64,000 bases of DNA from Cenococcum geophilum 1.58 (Eukaryota > Ascomycota > Dothideomycetes > Gloniales > Gloniaceae), in the NCBI GenBank assembly GCA_001692895.1, contig KV748282.1:186001-250000 (forward strand), in the 5' to 3' direction. This document shows, piece after piece, positions 34,301 through 46,513 of this stretch. Under the pieces are notes generated by a model. That model saw only the letters and a list, made by a program, of their open reading frames with translations, searched no databases and was not told where the DNA came from. Every line of letters begins with the position of its first letter. Positions within the stretch are counted from its first letter, which is position 1. Position numbers and translations under genes: made by a program.

Positions 34301-37300
34301 GACCTTAAGGGTGAGGTTAATAAGACCGAATAGCTCCTTATAGATATAGAAATTAAGGACTACTTACCTAACCAATACTTTACTAAGTATGGTGAGGTAA
34401 ATGGTATATAAACCGTCGCTATTCTTAATAACCAATCTACGCTCCATTCTATTACAAAGTTAGATATCTTTAACAAGCCAAAGGAGAGCTCCGCGTTTTC
34501 CTTCGACGATAAATACTTGGCGAACGTCTTCTATAGTATTATGCCGGATACTAGAGCCGTAGGAGTATCTATAGCAGGAGAACCTTAAGTTCAAGCCCTT
34601 TAGCAGCTTAATAGCTCTATTCAGATTAACCATTTAACGGCAGGCTAGTATACGATTCGTTTTAGCAAAGGTACTGTGATCTCTCTTAGCACAATTAGGG
34701 TTTAAACCCCCTTAGGGTATATTAGTTTTCACGTTGTTCCTATAAATACTCCGTTTTTATTTTGCATTAAAGATATAGATAAGTTAGGCGTTAGGCTTAA
34801 CAACCTTAAGAATATACTTATTTAGGGAGATAATCGGGTGCCTATTATACGTAAGTGGGGTCACCCCTAGTTGCTCCTTTATTAACTAGAAAAGAGTGTT
34901 ACTTAAAGCCACTTAACTAAGTTGGAATTACGCTAACTGCACCGTCGTTTTGGCCACCTATCTATTTATTAATTGCTTAGGGTTCTTTAGCGAGCAGGCT
35001 ATAAAGTCGAGGTTAAGGCAATTAAGCATCTTATAAAGTATTGCCATTACTGCTAAATGAACCAGAAGTCCCCTAGCCGATTTAAGTTTACCCTTAAGGA
35101 TGACTACGACTTTAACTTCTGTATTATTATTGACGTTATATATCTTAGCGGCAAGCCAGTGCTCCAAGTTATTAACTTCTTAACCTCCTTCTAAGCCGCG
35201 CGTTTCTTAAAAGATATATTAGCCAGAAACGTATAGGAGACCCTTCGGTTATACTAGATTAATATCTATTTAGGACCCCCTAATTAAATCATCTATAATA
35301 TAGGAAAGAACTTCTTATCTATAGAGTTTTAATAATAGATAAAGGCAATGGCAATTAAGGTTAAGGAAGTCCCTATTAAGGCATATAATAGTGTCGGAAA
35401 AGTGGAACAATATTATGCGCTATTACGCCGCGCATATAAGATTATCTCTTTAGAACTAAAGGACGCTAGTAAAGAACTTACCTTGTAAATAGCTGTTAAA
35501 GCTATTAACGATTCCGCTAGCCCGGATGGACTTATACCTACATTACTAGTCTTTGGCGCCTACCCTTAAATAACTAATAATTCTCCACTATCTCCCTCCG
35601 TTATATAATAAGCTAAGGCTATTCACAAGGTAATAAAGGAGGTGCGACGTCTCTACGCTATACGCTAGGTCAACAACGCACTAGGAATAAGAAATGGCCC
35701 AAATACCTTAACTACGCTTAATCTGCCACTCCAGTCTGAGGTACGCGTATAGCGTAAAAAGGGAGGATAGTTAGGCCCACATTAACTTATTGCAATTAAT
35801 AGTTAAACTTATACTATTTAGATGCCTTACAGACCCACCCAATTCCGTTTAATTGTTATTAAGCCTTACTATAAAGATAACAATTCTGAGCCTTTATAGG
35901 ATGCCCTAGAAGATACCCTAGAAGAGAACCACAATTAATATGCTCTAGAAGGCGACTACAATCCCAATACAATTATAGTAGATGCGCCACAACTATAACG
36001 CGGTAGAGGTCGCCTGAAGGGATCACAAAATCGCCAACACCTTATTAATTTTAAAGAACAATTTGTTACCGCCATTAAGAATAAAGTCAAGTTATTAATG
36101 GCCTTTATAACAGCCAAAGAGAAGGCTGACTTTAAGCTCGCAAAACAGCTCTAAAAGGAAGGTCGTATTATAACCCTAGGAGCTCCTTTCTAAGTATCTA
36201 ACAAGCAGGAGATTGACAGTCTTATCGCAAGAGGAGTCTTTAAATTTGAGAAATATAACCCTACTAAGTTCAATAGAGTTCGTATCTTTAAGTTAAGAAT
36301 GGTTAATAAGATTAAGGGTAAAGCTACTAACGCCCTATTTAAGAAATCAAGGCTTATTATTTAAGGTTATAACGATAATAGCAAAGAGATAATTCTTACA
36401 TAATCTCCTATAATTTAACGAGCTAGTCAGCGAGTCATTATTATATTAGCTCCCTCCTTAATAAAGAATAGAATGGCAGTTTATTTGTGAGATATTACTT
36501 AAGCCTATACCTAATTAGAGACGCACCTTTAGCGCTTAATATTGGCATACCTTCCAGAGTAAATTCGCCACTAGTATCCTAAAGACACGATTATAGTTGT
36601 GCTTAAGCCATTATATAGAATCGCAGAGGCAGAAACTTACTGGTAAGCTACCTATAGCAAGCACTATAAAGAGAAGCTTTTAATGACTACTTCTATATTC
36701 AATCCCTGCTTCCTTATTATAACTATAAAAACCCCATTTGGAATCGTCGGTATACAAACTAATAATATAATTATCTTAGGAGACGACCAATTCTTAGCTC
36801 TTAAAGAGGATAAGCTAGTAAAGGCAAATCTTATAGCAAAGCTAAAGGAAAAGCTTGACTTAATAACACCATTACTCTTTAATGGATGTATCCTCTCCCT
36901 AAACGAGGATTTTATTGCTTTACGCCAGAAGGGTTAAGGTAAGAAGATCAACGTTATTAACGTTAATTCCCTAAAGCAAGGATATATAGAGTAACGCGCT
37001 TGCGGAGCTTATGTTGCTTCTATCTATCAACCCAAGGCTTTATTTGATCTCTCCGTTGCCGCCCAACACCAGGAACCAACTAAGGACGACGTTCTTGCCC
37101 TAAATAAACGTCTTTTCTAGCAAATAAACCATCTTAATCGGGGACTACTCTATATACCTATTAATCTTCCTACCGCTAAGCTCTTTGTATTTGTCAATAG
37201 ATCGTTTATAAATAATAAAGATTTTAGCTCCTAGTTGGGATATAAGATTATTATCGCGAACGAATTTACTAGAGAGAATGACTTTATAATCTATGGCAAT

Positions 37301-37730
37301 CTTATCTATTAGAGCTTAACTAAGAGCAAGCGCGTTACCTAAAGTGTTTTAGCGTCAGAGATATATAGAATGGTTAGCGGAGTTAATATAGTAATTGCAA
37401 TTAGAACTACCCTAAAGATAATTATAGATTAACTTAAACTTCCCGTTATCCCTATAATTATATACACTAATTTATTTTCCCTCTATAAGTGTTTAGTTAA
37501 GCTCGGTACCATAAAGGAAAAGCGCCTTATAATTAATATTATAGCACTTTAGCAATCCTATAAGCGTTAAAAACTCTTTAAGATTTAATGGATTAATGGC
37601 TAAGATAACCTAGTAGATATAATGACAAAGGCGAACCTAAATAAGGCACTAGAGACGTTTGTTAATATAAATACTCTATATATACGAGTTAAAGGTTAGG
37701 TTAAAAGGGAGTCCTTAGAAATTTCTTAGT
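34300..37730 (+). pseudogene. Copia-2 pol: protease, integrase, RT, RNase H
   Basis: Integrase: a KYCHYC-type zinc domain near 35040 and FNFCIIIDVIYL near 35110. An AT-hook-like RGRGRLKGS lies near 35999-36025. RT: an open stretch at 36683-36937 reads TPFGIVGIQTNNIIILGDDQF, where TNN is a RIP-altered TDD. RNase H: NGDFANN-like and YTNLFSLYKCLVKLG near 37470, and W-x-N-G near 37590 followed by LVDIMTKANLN. Many TAG/TAA. Confidence 0.9.
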
Positions 37731-37755
37731 TATAAGAGGTCTTAAGATATCTAGG

Positions 37756-37778
37756 AACTTTAACCGGCGGTTAAAGTT
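37756..37778. repeat. Second palindrome (AACTTTAACC arms), Copia-2
   Basis: AACTTTAACC, a short centre, then its reverse complement, just after the Copia-2 pol stop region and 40 bp before the shared palindrome. The same arrangement occurs in Gypsy-B at 38940-38962. Confidence 0.85.
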
Positions 37779-37818
37779 ATTTAATTGGTTAGATTCTGCA
37801 GACCCTAACTTAAACCAG

Positions 37819-37862
37819 CTAATTAGGATTTTCCATCCCTGGGATAGAAAATCGCTATTAGC
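37819..37862. repeat. Shared palindrome, copy 3 (Copia-2 3' region)
   Basis: CTAATTAGGATTTTCCATCC, then GGGATAGAAAATCGCTATTA. Between pol and the 3' LTR, same orientation as in Copia-1. Right flank TTGCTTACCACTAGCGCCTT is shared with copies 2 and 5. Confidence 0.9.
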
Positions 37863-38069
37863 TTGCTTACCACTAGCGCCTTAGCGGCCCTACTAATAAA
37901 ATACCTACCCACAACTTATAAGTAAGAAAGCACCACGTGCTAAAAGGCAAATTTTAAAATAGCGAGACTTATATTACAATGGCAATAGTAAGTAAGGAGG
38001 ATTGATTTTTGTTCCACTAGTTAAGCGGTATATATATATAGATAGCAACCACAAAAGAAGAGTTGCTAG

Positions 38070-38291
38070 TGTTAGGAATAAAGGCAAATGGTCACCATAT
38101 AAGGTATATTGCCGTCACGTATAGTAAGTTGCCGTTACGTACGGCAAGTTGCCATTACGTGCCGCCGCGGCACTAGCGTGGTGAGGAACCTCAAGTTCCT
38201 CACCCCTTTCTTCAAGAAGAAAGAATAAGAAGAACAATTATTATACTATTTACGAACCGTAGCTACGTGATATCCCCTTATAAGTCTAACA
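38070..38291 (+). repeat. Copia-2 3' LTR
   Basis: 222 bp, co-linear with the 5' LTR. Less RIP-altered than the 5' copy at several CG/CA sites. Followed by GCTAT. Confidence 0.95.
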
Positions 38292-38296
38292 GCTAT

Positions 38297-38475
38297 AGAT
38301 TTAAATATTTTAATTATCTCTTAGACCTAGGCTATATTATTATATTATTATTCTTATAACCTTTCTACTTTATCTCCTTTATATTAATCTAGCGAATAGT
38401 ATACTTTATACTACTACTATATTATAATTATTATATAAAAACTAGAGTATCTCTTTATAATAGGTATTTAGGTTA
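38297..38475. other. TA-rich remnant between Copia-2 and Gypsy-B
   Basis: Continuation of the sequence interrupted by Copia-2. No recognisable gene; possibly the tail of the unassigned decayed ORF. Confidence 0.4.
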
Positions 38476-38494
38476 TATAGTAGGCTATATATAC
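38476..38494. repeat. RIP-altered TIR end split by Gypsy-B
   Basis: TATAGTAGGCTATATATAC differs from the composite TIR (TATGGTGGGCCATACGCAC) only by G-to-A and C-to-T changes. It continues across Gypsy-B at 45410 (TATAC, then TAAACTACTAAAT against CAAACCGCCAAC). TATAC is the Gypsy-B target duplication. Confidence 0.75.
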
Positions 38495-38806
38495 TATTAT
38501 AGTGCTATAATAAAGTAGACTAAATAACTACGTTATAGTATAAAGAGGGGAAGAAGGTAGAAAGGGGGTATTATATATAAATAGTAGGGCTAGCCGCTAA
38601 GTCGCTAGTAGTAGGCTAACTAATAGTAGGAAATAGTACGAGATAGTATAAAACAATATGCGTTAGGTTAGTGCCGTAATAGTACTCCTCTCCCCTAGAT
38701 AGTTTAGTCCCTAAACTAAATAAATAACTTAAAAATAGGCAGTATACGGGGTTACCTATTTTTTTTACCGCAAAGATGTTAGTTCTACTTACCGCCCTTA
38801 ACTAAG

Positions 38807-38849
38807 CTAATAGCGATTTTCTATACCGGGCATAGAAAATCCTAATTAG
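38807..38849. repeat. Shared palindrome, copy 4 (Gypsy-B 3' region)
   Basis: CTAATAGCGATTTTCTATAC, centre, GGCATAGAAAATCCTAATTA. Lies between the minus-strand pol end and the polypurine tract. Relative to pol it has the same orientation as in Copia-1 and Copia-2. Confidence 0.9.
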
Positions 38850-38939
38850 TTAGTTTAGTAAGTAAGGTTAGTAGAACTCTATACCGCCACCTAAATTAAT
38901 CCATGTAGCGTTTCTTAGTAAGAATTTAGCTAATTAGAT

Positions 38940-38962
38940 AACTTTAACTGCCGGTTAAAGTT
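38940..38962. repeat. Second palindrome (AACTTTAACC arms), Gypsy-B
   Basis: Same palindrome as 37756-37778, with one centre change. Relative to pol it again precedes the shared palindrome (about 90 bp away here, 40 bp in Copia-2). Confidence 0.8.
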
Positions 38963-38989
38963 TTATAACATTTTAACCACCACAAATTT

Positions 38990-41900
38990 TAATATGGTGG
39001 TCGGCTGCGACCTTAGCGTAACTTTTCCTTATCTTATACCTAGTCTAGGGGTCCTAGCTTCTTAGGGTATTACTTATAAAAGCGCTATACAGCTTATTTA
39101 TAACCCTTTAGGTCTTCCTTTAGCTGCTAGGTTATATCCTTATAATATTTCCATTTAATCTTATAAGTTAGGCCCTAGGGGTCTTCGTTATATATATTAA
39201 GGATTTTCTTAAACTCCTATTTATCTTCTATATTGCCATTATTATCTCTCTCTACTACTNNTCCTTNTATATTACAGCGCTCTATAGTATTAATATTTGC
39301 TTAGCTAGGGATCTCTTTAGCAGCTTAGAGGCGGACCTTAGATATATAAAAGGATTTATTTACTTAGATATAGTCTAGGAGGTTTACTATAACTACCCCT
39401 TAGTATACTATAAGTACGGGGTATAGGCCGTCCTATTTACCGTCCTATTTCTTTTTAGGTCTATTTATCTTTATATTTTCTAAGCTAACTATAACTATAT
39501 CGCCTTCGTAGAATAACGCGCTCTTATCCCTATAGGTATTAGTATTATCTTTATAGCGTTACTATAAAATCTAGGCTAGGGCCTTAAGCTGTATTAATAT
39601 CCGCTTAAAGCGGTTGGCTATAAAGTCTGCGCAGAGGAACTCCTTTACTTATACTAATAGTGTTAGTAGGTAGGGGCCAGTAGGCTTAATTCTAAGGCGA
39701 GGGTTAAAGCTATAGTTTATAAAAAATAGGCAGATACCTATACTTTTATTAACTTAGTTATTTATAGCAAACTTAGTAAGCGGTAGGTAGTTATCCTAGT
39801 TATCCTATATAAAGCTAATAAAAGTATAAAGGTATTTATTTATAGTAGCGTTAATAATTTCGGTTTAGCCGTCTATTTCTAGGTACTAGGCTAAGCTTAG
39901 TCGCAAGGTTGTTTTAAGGCGTTTACTTAGTCGTCGCCAGAAGTTGCTAATAAATTATATGCTACGATTAGAGATAATTATACTTAGTATACTATGGAGC
40001 TTATATACATTATTAACAAAGCTATTAACTAGCTCCTTTATTAAGAGTCTAATTACTAAAATAAAGTATTATATTTTTGTTAGGCGGTTTATAATAATAA
40101 GGATATATTTATATACCCTACTATAGCATTAGTATACCAGCAGCGTTATAATATAGTTAATTAAGATATTAGTCTATAGGCGGGCGGGTAATTCTAGTAG
40201 CTTTAAAAAACTAGGCGGGGTAGAATAGGGGGTCTTAGTGTAAAAGTATAGGGCATAGTCTTTAATAAAGGTAGCTGTAAACTAGGAGATTCCTAGCTAC
40301 TAGTATATTTAGTTTAAGAGGTTAAAAGTCTTAACCCGGCTAGGGTAACTAGTGGGGCCGCTACTATAAGAGTAATGGGTAACTTTTAGGTAAAGGTCTA
40401 GGGCGTTAGAGATAAAGAGATATTAGCGGAAGTAGATCTATTTATTAACAATACTGTATTCTAACTTATTGTAATAGAGTAATTTCCTAATCTTCTTTAG
40501 CTAATAGCGAGCTTTCTAATTACGTAGGGCTGCTACTATATCTCTTACGAGTTTGTTCTCCTAGTATCCTAGCTAAATTAACTTATTTAGTAAAATTTTG
40601 GCTATTTTAGGGTCTAGAGCGGCTATAAACTTTATATTATTAGAGTTACGGGACTTATATAGTAATTCCTTTAAGATTATAGGATTAACTTTCTAGGGCG
40701 GTATAGCGACTTAGGCTTAGTAGCGGAGGCATTTATTATTAGTATCCTTAGGCCTTATTCCTAGTAGCTAGCTTAGGGCGTTAAGGAGCGTAGCTTTACT
40801 ACTAGGTCTGTATATAATTATAAAGTTAAACTATAAAAGGAACTCTGCCTACTAGACTTGGCGCTAGTTTAGCTACTTAGTAGTTATAAACGTCTATAGG
40901 TTCTTATAGTTGGTAATAATTTTAAACAGCTTTTTAGTCCCTTATAGCTTAGAATACTATTCCTCTAAAGCCTTAATAATGACTAAGAGTTCTTTATTAT
41001 AGATTTTATAGTTATACTTTAGTATAAAGTGCTTTATAGAGAAGAATACAACTAGTTTTAATTTTCTATTATTATTATACTTGGAAAGGACTCCGCTAGA
41101 AGCCTAATTTAATACGTCTGTCTCTACTACTGTTTTCTTTATATAGTTATAGTATGCTAGTACTAGTGCTAAAGTAAAGGCTCCCTTAAGGGCCTTAAAT
41201 AATTTAGCTTATTTTAGTCCCTATAACCATCTAATATCCTTCTTTAGGAGTTTTATTATAGGTGTAGTAATAATAGAGTAGCCTTAGATAAATTGTTAGT
41301 AGAAGTTCGCGAAGCTAAGAAATTATTATAGTTCTTTAATTAATATTAGGTCCTTCTATTCCTATAAGGCCTATACCTTCTTAGGGTCTATAGTTATGCT
41401 ATTAGTTAAGATAATTAAGCTAAGGTATTTTATTTTAGTAGAGTAGAACTTAGACTTATTAATATTAATCTAAAGTCCAGCATTGCTAAGTTTTTGGATA
41501 ACTTTATTTATATACTTAGTATGCTTAGTACGTGTTTTAAAAAAGATAAGGACGTTATTAAGGTAGGTAGTGTAGTAGTTGTTAAGGGCGTTATATAGAA
41601 TATAGTTAATATAGTTTTAGAATATAGTGGGTGCGTTATAAAGGCTAAATAGTATAACTAGCATTTTATAGAGTTAAAACTGGGTAATAAATATTATAAG
41701 CTACTTATAGCCCTCTATAATCCGGATCCGGTTAAACGCAGCAATTATATTAAGTTTAGTAAAGTATTTAGCGCTATAAAGTGCGTTAAGTGTCTTATAG
41801 ATTAGTAGCAGTAGGTATTAATTTTTAATAGTAACTATATTTAGGCCTTAGTAGTTATAATAGATTTATATACTACCGCCGGGCTTAGTAGTGAGGAGAA

Positions 41901-43350
41901 GTAGTATAATAGCTAGTAAGGTCAATTCGCGGATAAAACCCTTATTTAGCATCTTATTAATCCACTTCTTTATACACCTAAGTTTAGTAGGTAAGAGTAG
42001 TCTATTTTTATAATATAGGGCCTAGTTTCTAAAGGTGATCTTAATTTTATAGTCCTATAGTTAGTAAGGGGGCAGCTTATCTATATTTTTAGGGAGGAAG
42101 TGCTTAATATATTTACTAAACTCCTTTAGTAGGCGTTATAGAATATCTTTGCGGGTTAATCCTGGTTTACCTTTTAGAAATTTTTTAATATTAGTGTTAA
42201 CTATCTTCTAACATAAAAGCTTAGGTTTAGTTTTTAGATTTATCTTAAGAAAGTTATAAAAATAGGAGGAGAGCACTTTACGGGCTTCCTTTATTATATA
42301 GTTACCTTCTACTAGCTAGCGGAAAGACCTTTCTAATAGGTTTAGTACTTCTATTAGGCCTATAGGCAGCTTTTTAAGCAGCTATTAGTGCTTATCTTAT
42401 TTAACTAGTTCTACTAGCTCTGCTATATAGATCCTTATTACCTTTATATCTTTTTATTTATAGAACTAGGTAAAATTAATAGCATAAGTATATTTAATAT
42501 TATCTAGGTTAGGGCGTATCTAGTTCTCTAGTGCTATAGCTAGGCTAGTATAGCTTAGTTAGCCTAGGGGGGCGGAAATAAGGCAGTGGCCCTATATAGT
42601 ACGCGTGGGAGATAGGTATAAGGTTAGGCATTACAGTGGCGCAGTTTCTATTATCTGGGTCTTAGTAGTTTTATAGCCAATCCTTACTATAATACGAGCT
42701 ATAGTGTGCGTATATAGCATATGGCTTGGTTTTAGGTGTTAGGCTAGGCGGCTAGGGTTTAAATAGTGCCTAGGTTAGGGTTAGATTCTTAATAGTAGTG
42801 GCATAAAGCGGACCTTCTTCCTTAGTCTTAGTAGGGCTAGCTAGCCTATTATTTTAGTCTTAAGTATTAAAGTAGTCTAGTCTTCTACTATCTCGTTTCT
42901 TTGCAGCTATACGGGCTCCCCTTTATTAGGGATATCTTCTACTATTAGGGCTTTATATATAGTCCTAGGTACTAGGCTTAGTAGTACTAAGTATCTATAT
43001 AGGGCGTCCCTACTAACGTCGGTTATCCCCTATAGAAGGTAATGCCTAAAGTAGTAGTCTAAGTTAAAGTGGATTTTAAGTTTCTTAAAGCTAGGATAGG
43101 GCTTATACTTCTAAAGCTAGGGTATATTTAGAATAATTAGGGTAGTAGGCGAGAGTTTAATAATAAAAAAGAGTATAGCTTTAGTATGGAGGCTAATTAA
43201 TATTCGAGTGGTAAAGTAGTCTATAATAAGTAAAGTTAGGATACTATTTATAAGGTATAGTGGCCTAAGTGCTAGTAGCTTCTTAATTATAATATTATAC
43301 TTTCTTATAATAGACTCTACGTTAGTAAATGCTATTATAGTACTACTAGA
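38990..43350 (-). pseudogene. Gypsy-B pol: protease, RT, RNase H, integrase, chromodomain
   Basis: Minus strand, from high to low coordinate. RT: KKWINKMLNKGFIREL near 41950, FTKLNIIAAFNRIR near 41750, and a TYLNNVLIFF box (YLDDV altered) near 41560. RNase H: TDVLNQASSGVLSKY near 41100 and YNKELLVIIKALEE near 40990. Integrase zinc and core regions near 40600-39800, then NGNIEDK..EFKKILNIYNE and LTYKIKWKYYKD near 39260-39120, a chromodomain (VExIL...YKIKWKGY pattern). Stops and Asp-to-Asn changes throughout. Confidence 0.9.
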
Positions 43351-43399
43351 GTCTATTAGGCTTATTATATTAATATAAACTTAGGGGTATATGTTACGT

Positions 43400-45200
43400 A
43401 ATAAGGAGAGTTGGGTTTAAATAAGAATTAATTTCTTATTACTATTTGCTAATTTAAGATTAAGTAGTAGTTTACTAATAAAAAGGACTAATTAATTTAG
43501 TAATAGGGACCTAATCTTCTCGTCTTCCTCTTTATATAGTTTAAACCCTTAAACGTAACTTAGTTTAAGGGTTTACCTTTTAATAACTAGAGTATAGGGC
43601 TGTCTTAGCGGGGTAGTTTAGTGTCTATCTAGCTAGCGGTGTTAGTTTTAGTTTCGGTTAGGGTATAGAAAGACAATACCTCGCTAATAACATGGCTGTG
43701 TTTATATTTGCTAGCGCGAAGTCACTAATACTAGGCGTTATTAATAGGTTAGGCTCCTATATAGGGTATAGTTTAGAGTAACTAAGCTATAGGGTTAAAG
43801 GGGGGGGATTGTCTACTACGGCTATAATAGGCTCTGCAGTTACCGCGTTTATAATAGACTTTATAGTTACCGCATCCGCGGTTATTAGTTTACGTTGTTT
43901 AATAGGGTGGCATTAGGACTAGGTTTACTATCTTAATAGGGTTATAAGTATCCTTTTAGTGGCCGGGCAGGCTATAGGTAAGGCATAATCTATTATTAAC
44001 GCGGCGCTTATACTCTATATTTAAGATTCTATTAAGGTTTATAGGTTCTCTAGTTACTACTAGGGTTAAGGTTAATATAGGGGCAGGGGCTTAAGTAGGT
44101 AGGCGGTGGTTAGCGTTCTTCTTAAGGTTAGCTTAGTATATATAGTTTATAAGGTTTTTAGCAAATATATCTATCTACGTACTCTAACCTATATAGTCGC
44201 TATTATTAATTTTATAGGTAAGTCCAAGTACTAGCTCTTCTATCTTTAGAGAAATAAACTTTTAGAGTAGGTCTACCTTCTATTTATCTATCTTCTTAGC
44301 GTAAACTATTAGCTTATTAAGCTCTCCCTTCTAGGACTAGTAATTACGCTCGCCCTAGGGGAAATAGTTAAGCTTATTCTTTGCGACCTAGGTTATATTA
44401 AGGACCTTATAGTAGGCAGTAAGGTCTTTAAGCATATCTTCCTTAATAGGCCATTTCCACGTAGATATGTTGTTTAGGTTCTTATATATAAGCTCTAGGC
44501 CTTACTTAATAAACTTATAGGCTTTATCCTCTAGTATATCTAAGATATAAAGGATTTAAGACTAAACTATATTAAAGTAGTCCTAGTTCTAGTCGAAGAC
44601 TCCCTTAATCTTAATATACTAGGTCTTAAAATTAGCTTATCGTTCTAGTAGGGTACCTTTTCCGCTAAATATTAGCGGGTCTTTAGATCTCCATTTTTTT
44701 TAACTAGGTTACTACTATTATTATAGGGGTTAATTGTTTTAGAATAGTAATAGTCTCTACTTAAAAGTTAATAGTTCCTATCTAAGAAGCGATAAGGGCA
44801 CTAAGGTTTTTATTAGCTTTCTTATTAGTGGTGTTTATGTTATATATACACTATAGTCCTACTTTAATATTATTAAGGAACTCGTTAGTATAGTTAATAA
44901 GGGTAAGGTAAGCTTTACTAGGCTTAAAGGTTTTAGGGTATAGTAGGGAGCAGCGGATTATCTACGCGATATTAGGGTATATCTCTATAAAGAGGTCTAT
45001 AAAAACATCACAGGGGTTCTAGGTTTTGGCCATTTTAGTATTATTAGTGTTGCCCATCTAGGCGCTAGGTAAAAACTAAGGATCGTTCTAGGACTATGCT
45101 AGGGACGTATTAGTTTTAGTAGAGGCGTGCGTAGGTCGCGATTACTCTAGGGTAGAGGTTAATTAGCTAGGGTATAGGGAATTAGTAATCGCAATAGGGC
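43400..45200 (-). pseudogene. Gypsy-B gag region
   Basis: Minus-strand frame upstream of pol, with a knuckle-like YSLPGH then KDTYNP near 43950-43990 (a RIP-altered CxxCxxPGHxxxxC). Gag proper runs up toward the right LTR. No intact ORF. Confidence 0.6.
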
Positions 45201-45414
45201 GCAAATTAAAGATACTATAAACTATTATAGTGCTGCAATAAAGTAGACTAAATAACTACGTTATAGTATAAAGAGGGGAAGAAGGTGGAAAGGGGGTATT
45301 ATATATAAATAGTAGGGCCAGCCGCTAAGTCGCTAGTGGTGGGCTAGCCAATAGTAGGAAATAGTACAAGACAGTATAAAACAGTATGCGTTAGGTCAGT
45401 GCCGTAATATATAC

Positions 45415-46380
45415 TAAACTACTAAATACCTAAATTATAAAAGCTTTAAAACTTTAAATTTTTAGTTATAATCTTATAAAAGCTCTACTTAAAACTTTAT
45501 ATAGTACTTTAAAGCCTTTTTAATATATTATATTAGTATATTAAGGGGTCTCTAAGAACGTTTATATAAATATTTCTATAAATATCTCTATAAACGCCTT
45601 TATAATTACCTCTATAAATACCTTTATAATTGTCTTAATAAACGCCTCTATAAATATTTTTATAAATACTTTTATAATCGTCTCTATATACGCCTCTATA
45701 ATTATCTTTATAAATATTTTAATAAATAAACGCCTATATAACGCTCTTTACTAAAGACTCTCTATATAGAGGCTTTATATAACTCTATATAATACTATAT
45801 AGAGGCTTTATATAACTCTATATAATACTATATAACGCTCTATATTAAAGACTCTCTATATTAAAGACTCTATATACGGAGGCTCTACGCACGTAGCTTC
45901 GTGCAGAGCCTCTATAAGCAGAGCCTCTGTACGCAAAGCCTCCGTATATAGAGCCTTCGTACGCAGAGCCTCTGTACGCAGAGTCTTTGATGCAGAGCGT
46001 CGTGTAGAGCGTTGTATAGAGCCCCCGTATGTAGAGCCTTTATGCACAGAGCCTCCGTATGCAGAGCGTTGTGTAGACTGTCGTATAGAGCCTTCATACG
46101 CAGAGCCTCCGTACGCAGTCTTTAATATAGAGCGTTGTGCAGAGCGTCATGTAGAACCTCCGTACGTAGAGCTCTATACGCAGAGCCTCTATACGCAGAG
46201 CCTCTATACGCAGAGCATCCGTATATAGAGCCTCTGTACGTGAAGTCCCTAATACAGAGCCCCGCGTAGAGCCTCGTGTAGAGCACCTATACGTAGAGCC
46301 TTTGTATAGAGCCTCCGTGTAAAGCTCCGCACGAAGCTCTACGTAGGTATAGAGTCAAAAGGCCCCAAATCAAAGCATCA
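45415..46380. repeat. 12/15-bp minisatellite, copy 2, with strand switch
   Basis: Direct copy of the 23740-25080 array: same left flank (ending AAAAGCTCTACTT), same order, and the same flip at GTAGCTTCGTGCAGAGCC (about 45892-45909). The left half is heavily TA-shifted; the right half toward 46380 is almost clean. Short minus-strand ORFs (45856-46097) are by-products. Confidence 0.9.
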
Positions 46381-46513
46381 AATTAAGAGAAACTTCAAGT
46401 TAAGGCTTTAAATCAAAGCTTCAAATCGTGGTTCAAATCTTGGTTCAAATGGGGCGATGTTTTGATAAGGCAAATTTGAGGCGTTGGCGGTTTGGTGCGT
46501 ATGGCCCACCATA
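46381..46513. other. Right arm and TIR of the composite
   Basis: Little-damaged sequence with short direct repeats (CAAATCAAAG, TTCAAATC) leading to the TIR at 46480-46513. The equivalent right arm is missing after the first array copy, where homology stops at TATAGAGT (about 25080). Confidence 0.7.

Larger units (their letters stand above)
32249..38291 (+). mobile_element. Copia-2, complete LTR retrotransposon
   Basis: 6043-bp Ty1/Copia element with 222-bp LTRs (TGTT...AACA) and a perfect GCTAT duplication (32244-32248 and 38292-38296). Domain order is Copia. Its products are related to Copia-1 but the LTRs are unrelated. It carries two palindromes after pol. Ambiguous bases near 33137, 33167 and 33173. 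Confidence 0.95.
38495..45409 (-). mobile_element. Gypsy-B, complete chromodomain Gypsy
   Basis: 6915-bp Ty3/Gypsy on the minus strand, with 187-bp LTRs (38495-38681 and 45223-45409) and TATAC duplications (38490-38494, 45410-45414). The polypurine tract (complement of CTCCTCTCCCCTA) lies at about 38685-38697, next to the left LTR, as a minus-strand element requires. Ambiguous bases near 39260-39267. Confidence 0.9.
23675..46513. mobile_element. 22.8-kb composite bounded by 34-bp TIRs
   Basis: Left end TATGGTGGGCCATACGCACC (34-bp TIR to 23708) and its exact reverse complement at 46480-46513. CCTCC flanks both sides (23670-23674 and 46514-46518). In the related 707-bp element the two flanks join without interruption (CTGCCTCTGCGAACACGC at about 14231), so the whole block behaves as one insertion site. 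It contains two minisatellite copies, a decayed ORF, Copia-2, Gypsy-B and the 26182-30827 TIR element. A third, RIP-damaged TIR end lies inside at 38476. Superfamily unknown: TSD length could be 5 bp, or TA if the outer TA is target-derived. Confidence 0.65.

Noticed and set aside
34958..35167. 69-codon minus-strand ORF
   Set aside because: Antisense shadow of the Copia-2 integrase.
36683..36937. Separate 84-codon gene
   Set aside because: It is an undamaged stretch of the Copia-2 RT frame.
39944..40126. 60-codon plus-strand ORF
   Set aside because: Antisense shadow of the Gypsy-B integrase on the minus strand.
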